This document shows, in pieces, positions 6,261 through 6,912 of a stretch of DNA of 6,912 bases. Origin of the DNA: Chloroflexota bacterium (lineage in GTDB: Bacteria; Chloroflexota; UBA6077; JADZDV01); NCBI GenBank assembly GCA_020850915.1, contig JADZDV010000353.1:1-6912 (forward strand), read 5' to 3'. How positions within the stretch are numbered: the stretch's first letter is position 1; each line of letters opens with the position of its first letter. A program made the translations under genes and the position numbers. Below the pieces are notes generated by a model, which made no database searches, was not told where the DNA came from, and saw only the letters and a list, made by a program, of their open reading frames with translations.

Positions 6261-6286
6261 GGCGGGGGGCAGCGGAACCCCTCGCC
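6261..6286 (+). promoter_or_regulatory. Strong hairpin between binding-protein and permease genes
   Basis: GGCGGGGGG (6261-6269) pairs with CCCCTCGCC (6278-6286) over 9 bp with one G-U pair, around the 8-base loop CAGCGGAA. It starts 10 bases after the binding-protein stop and ends 16 bases before the permease ATG. It lacks a following T-run, so partial termination or 3'-end protection of the upstream message is more likely than full termination. Such elements commonly allow excess binding protein relative to permease. Confidence 0.5.
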
Positions 6287-6302
6287 CGCGCCCTACTCTG
6301 AC

Positions 6303-6912
6303 ATGACGGCCGTACTGGGCAGCGCCGACCTCTTGCTCCAGGGCACTGTCCTGACGATAGCGCTCGCGATCGGATCGCTGGTCCTCGCGCTCCTTGCGGG
6401 GCTGTTCGTCGCGATCTTCCGCCTCAGCCCGTTCAAGCCGCTCAAGCTGTTCGGCGCAGCGTACGTCGAATTCCTGCGCAACATACCGCTGCTCGTCCAC
6501 ATGTTCTTCTGGGTCTTCGGCTTGCCGTTCATCGGGATCGTGCTGCCGGAGTTCGCCGGCGCACTGATCGGCCTCTCGCTCTACACCTCCGCGTTCGTTG
6601 CCGAGGCGATCCGCGCCGGCTTCCTGTCGATCGGTCATGGCCAGGTGGAGGCCTCGCGGTCGCTCGGCCTGACCTACGGACAGACCGTTCGTCTGGTCCT
6701 GGTGCCACAGGCGCTAGCCGTCGCCATGCCGCCGCTTGGGAATCTAGCGATCGCCCTGACCAAGAATACCAGCGTGGCGAGCGCGGTGCTGGTGCCGGAG
6801 CTCATGCACCAGGCAGAGGTCGTGAACGCCCGGACCTTCGCCACGTACGAGACGTTCGTCGTCACTGGCGCGCTCTACTTGGTGCTGACCATCCCGCTCG
6901 GACGGTTGACGA
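6303..6912 (+). CDS. Amino-acid ABC transporter permease (HisM/GluC type), 3'-truncated
   Basis: An inner-membrane subunit that forms the import channel for the amino acid captured by the upstream lipoprotein. 203 codons are visible and the frame stays open through the right edge. Family members are about 215-230 residues, so only some 15-30 are missing. The first membrane helix is at about 10-39, preceded by LLLQGTVLTIAL, a typical start for polar-amino-acid permeases. YVEFLRNIPLLVHMFFW at 54-70 is the conserved family stretch. AEAIRAGFLSIGHGQ precedes the EAA loop, E116-A-S-x3-G122, ending in P135, which docks onto the ATPase. PPLGNLAIALTKNTSVASA follows. ATG 6303 is the first start after the in-frame stop that ends the preceding gene. 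It has no Shine-Dalgarno sequence; CCTACTCTGAC precedes it. A second permease and an ATPase gene are expected downstream, outside the window. Confidence 0.92.
   Translation, partial: MTAVLGSADLLLQGTVLTIALAIGSLVLALLAGLFVAIFRLSPFKPLKLFGAAYVEFLRNIPLLVHMFFWVFGLPFIGIVLPEFAGALIGLSLYTSAFVAEAIRAGFLSIGHGQVEASRSLGLTYGQTVRLVLVPQALAVAMPPLGNLAIALTKNTSVASAVLVPELMHQAEVVNARTFATYETFVVTGALYLVLTIPLGRLT

Noticed and set aside
5073..6638. A 521-codon open frame on the minus strand opposite the binding-protein and permease genes
   Set aside because: It is antisense to two genes with clear family motifs, and its translation is Arg/Asp/Glu-rich with no recognisable domain. Long antisense frames are common in GC-rich DNA with strong codon bias.
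1..6912. A previously undescribed defence, mobile or biosynthetic system
   Set aside because: All six genes fall into well-known families and the gaps are short. I see no transposase, integrase, toxin-antitoxin pair, CRISPR repeats, tRNA or direct terminal repeats. The only unexplained structure is regulatory in scale.

Overview
The window is 6.9 kb of GC-rich bacterial chromosome. It holds six protein-coding genes, all on the + strand, with short gaps (43 to 170 bases) between them. The two outer genes are cut by the window edges. High GC, weak or absent Shine-Dalgarno sequences at several starts, and a lipoprotein whose acylated cysteine is followed by about 75 residues of Ala/Pro/Ser together suggest an uncultured Chloroflexota (Thermomicrobia-like) or another high-GC phylum. 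This is an inference from style, not from a marker gene.

Layout. (1) 1-1758: glmS, glucosamine-6-phosphate synthase, lacking about 7 N-terminal codons that include the catalytic Cys. (2) 1802-2248: a hotdog-fold acyl-CoA thioesterase of the YbgC/FadM type, probably co-transcribed with glmS. (3) 2356-3642: a polytopic membrane protein with an MgtC/SapB N-terminal domain and a DUF4010 C-terminal domain. (4) 3748-5004: a TrmA/RlmD-family RNA 5-methyluridine methyltransferase with TRAM domain, [4Fe-4S] cysteines and SAM-binding fold. It carries an extra segment of about 22 residues after the SFFQVN motif. (5) 5175-6251: a GluB-like amino-acid-binding lipoprotein of an ABC importer. (6) 6303-6912: the matching inner-membrane permease, cut by the right edge.

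The first four genes are housekeeping or general-physiology genes with no obvious common pathway. Genes 5 and 6 form an ABC amino-acid uptake operon that continues beyond the window, where a second permease and an ATPase would be expected. Its upstream region (5005-5174) is the most information-rich non-coding stretch. It holds a hairpin just after gene 4, a good sigma70-type promoter (GTGACA-16-TAGAAT), a perfect 7-bp inverted repeat directly after the -10 box, repeated GTCACA words, and a Shine-Dalgarno sequence that could pair with an upstream pyrimidine tract. A 9-bp hairpin lies between genes 5 and 6, where differential expression of binding protein over permease is often set.

I found no RNA genes, CRISPR array, insertion sequence, or sign of a new defence or mobile system. 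The points most worth a second look are the candidate operator at the importer promoter, the intercistronic hairpin, the methyltransferase insertion, the repetitive lipoprotein linker, and two starts without Shine-Dalgarno sequences that share a TACTCT element.
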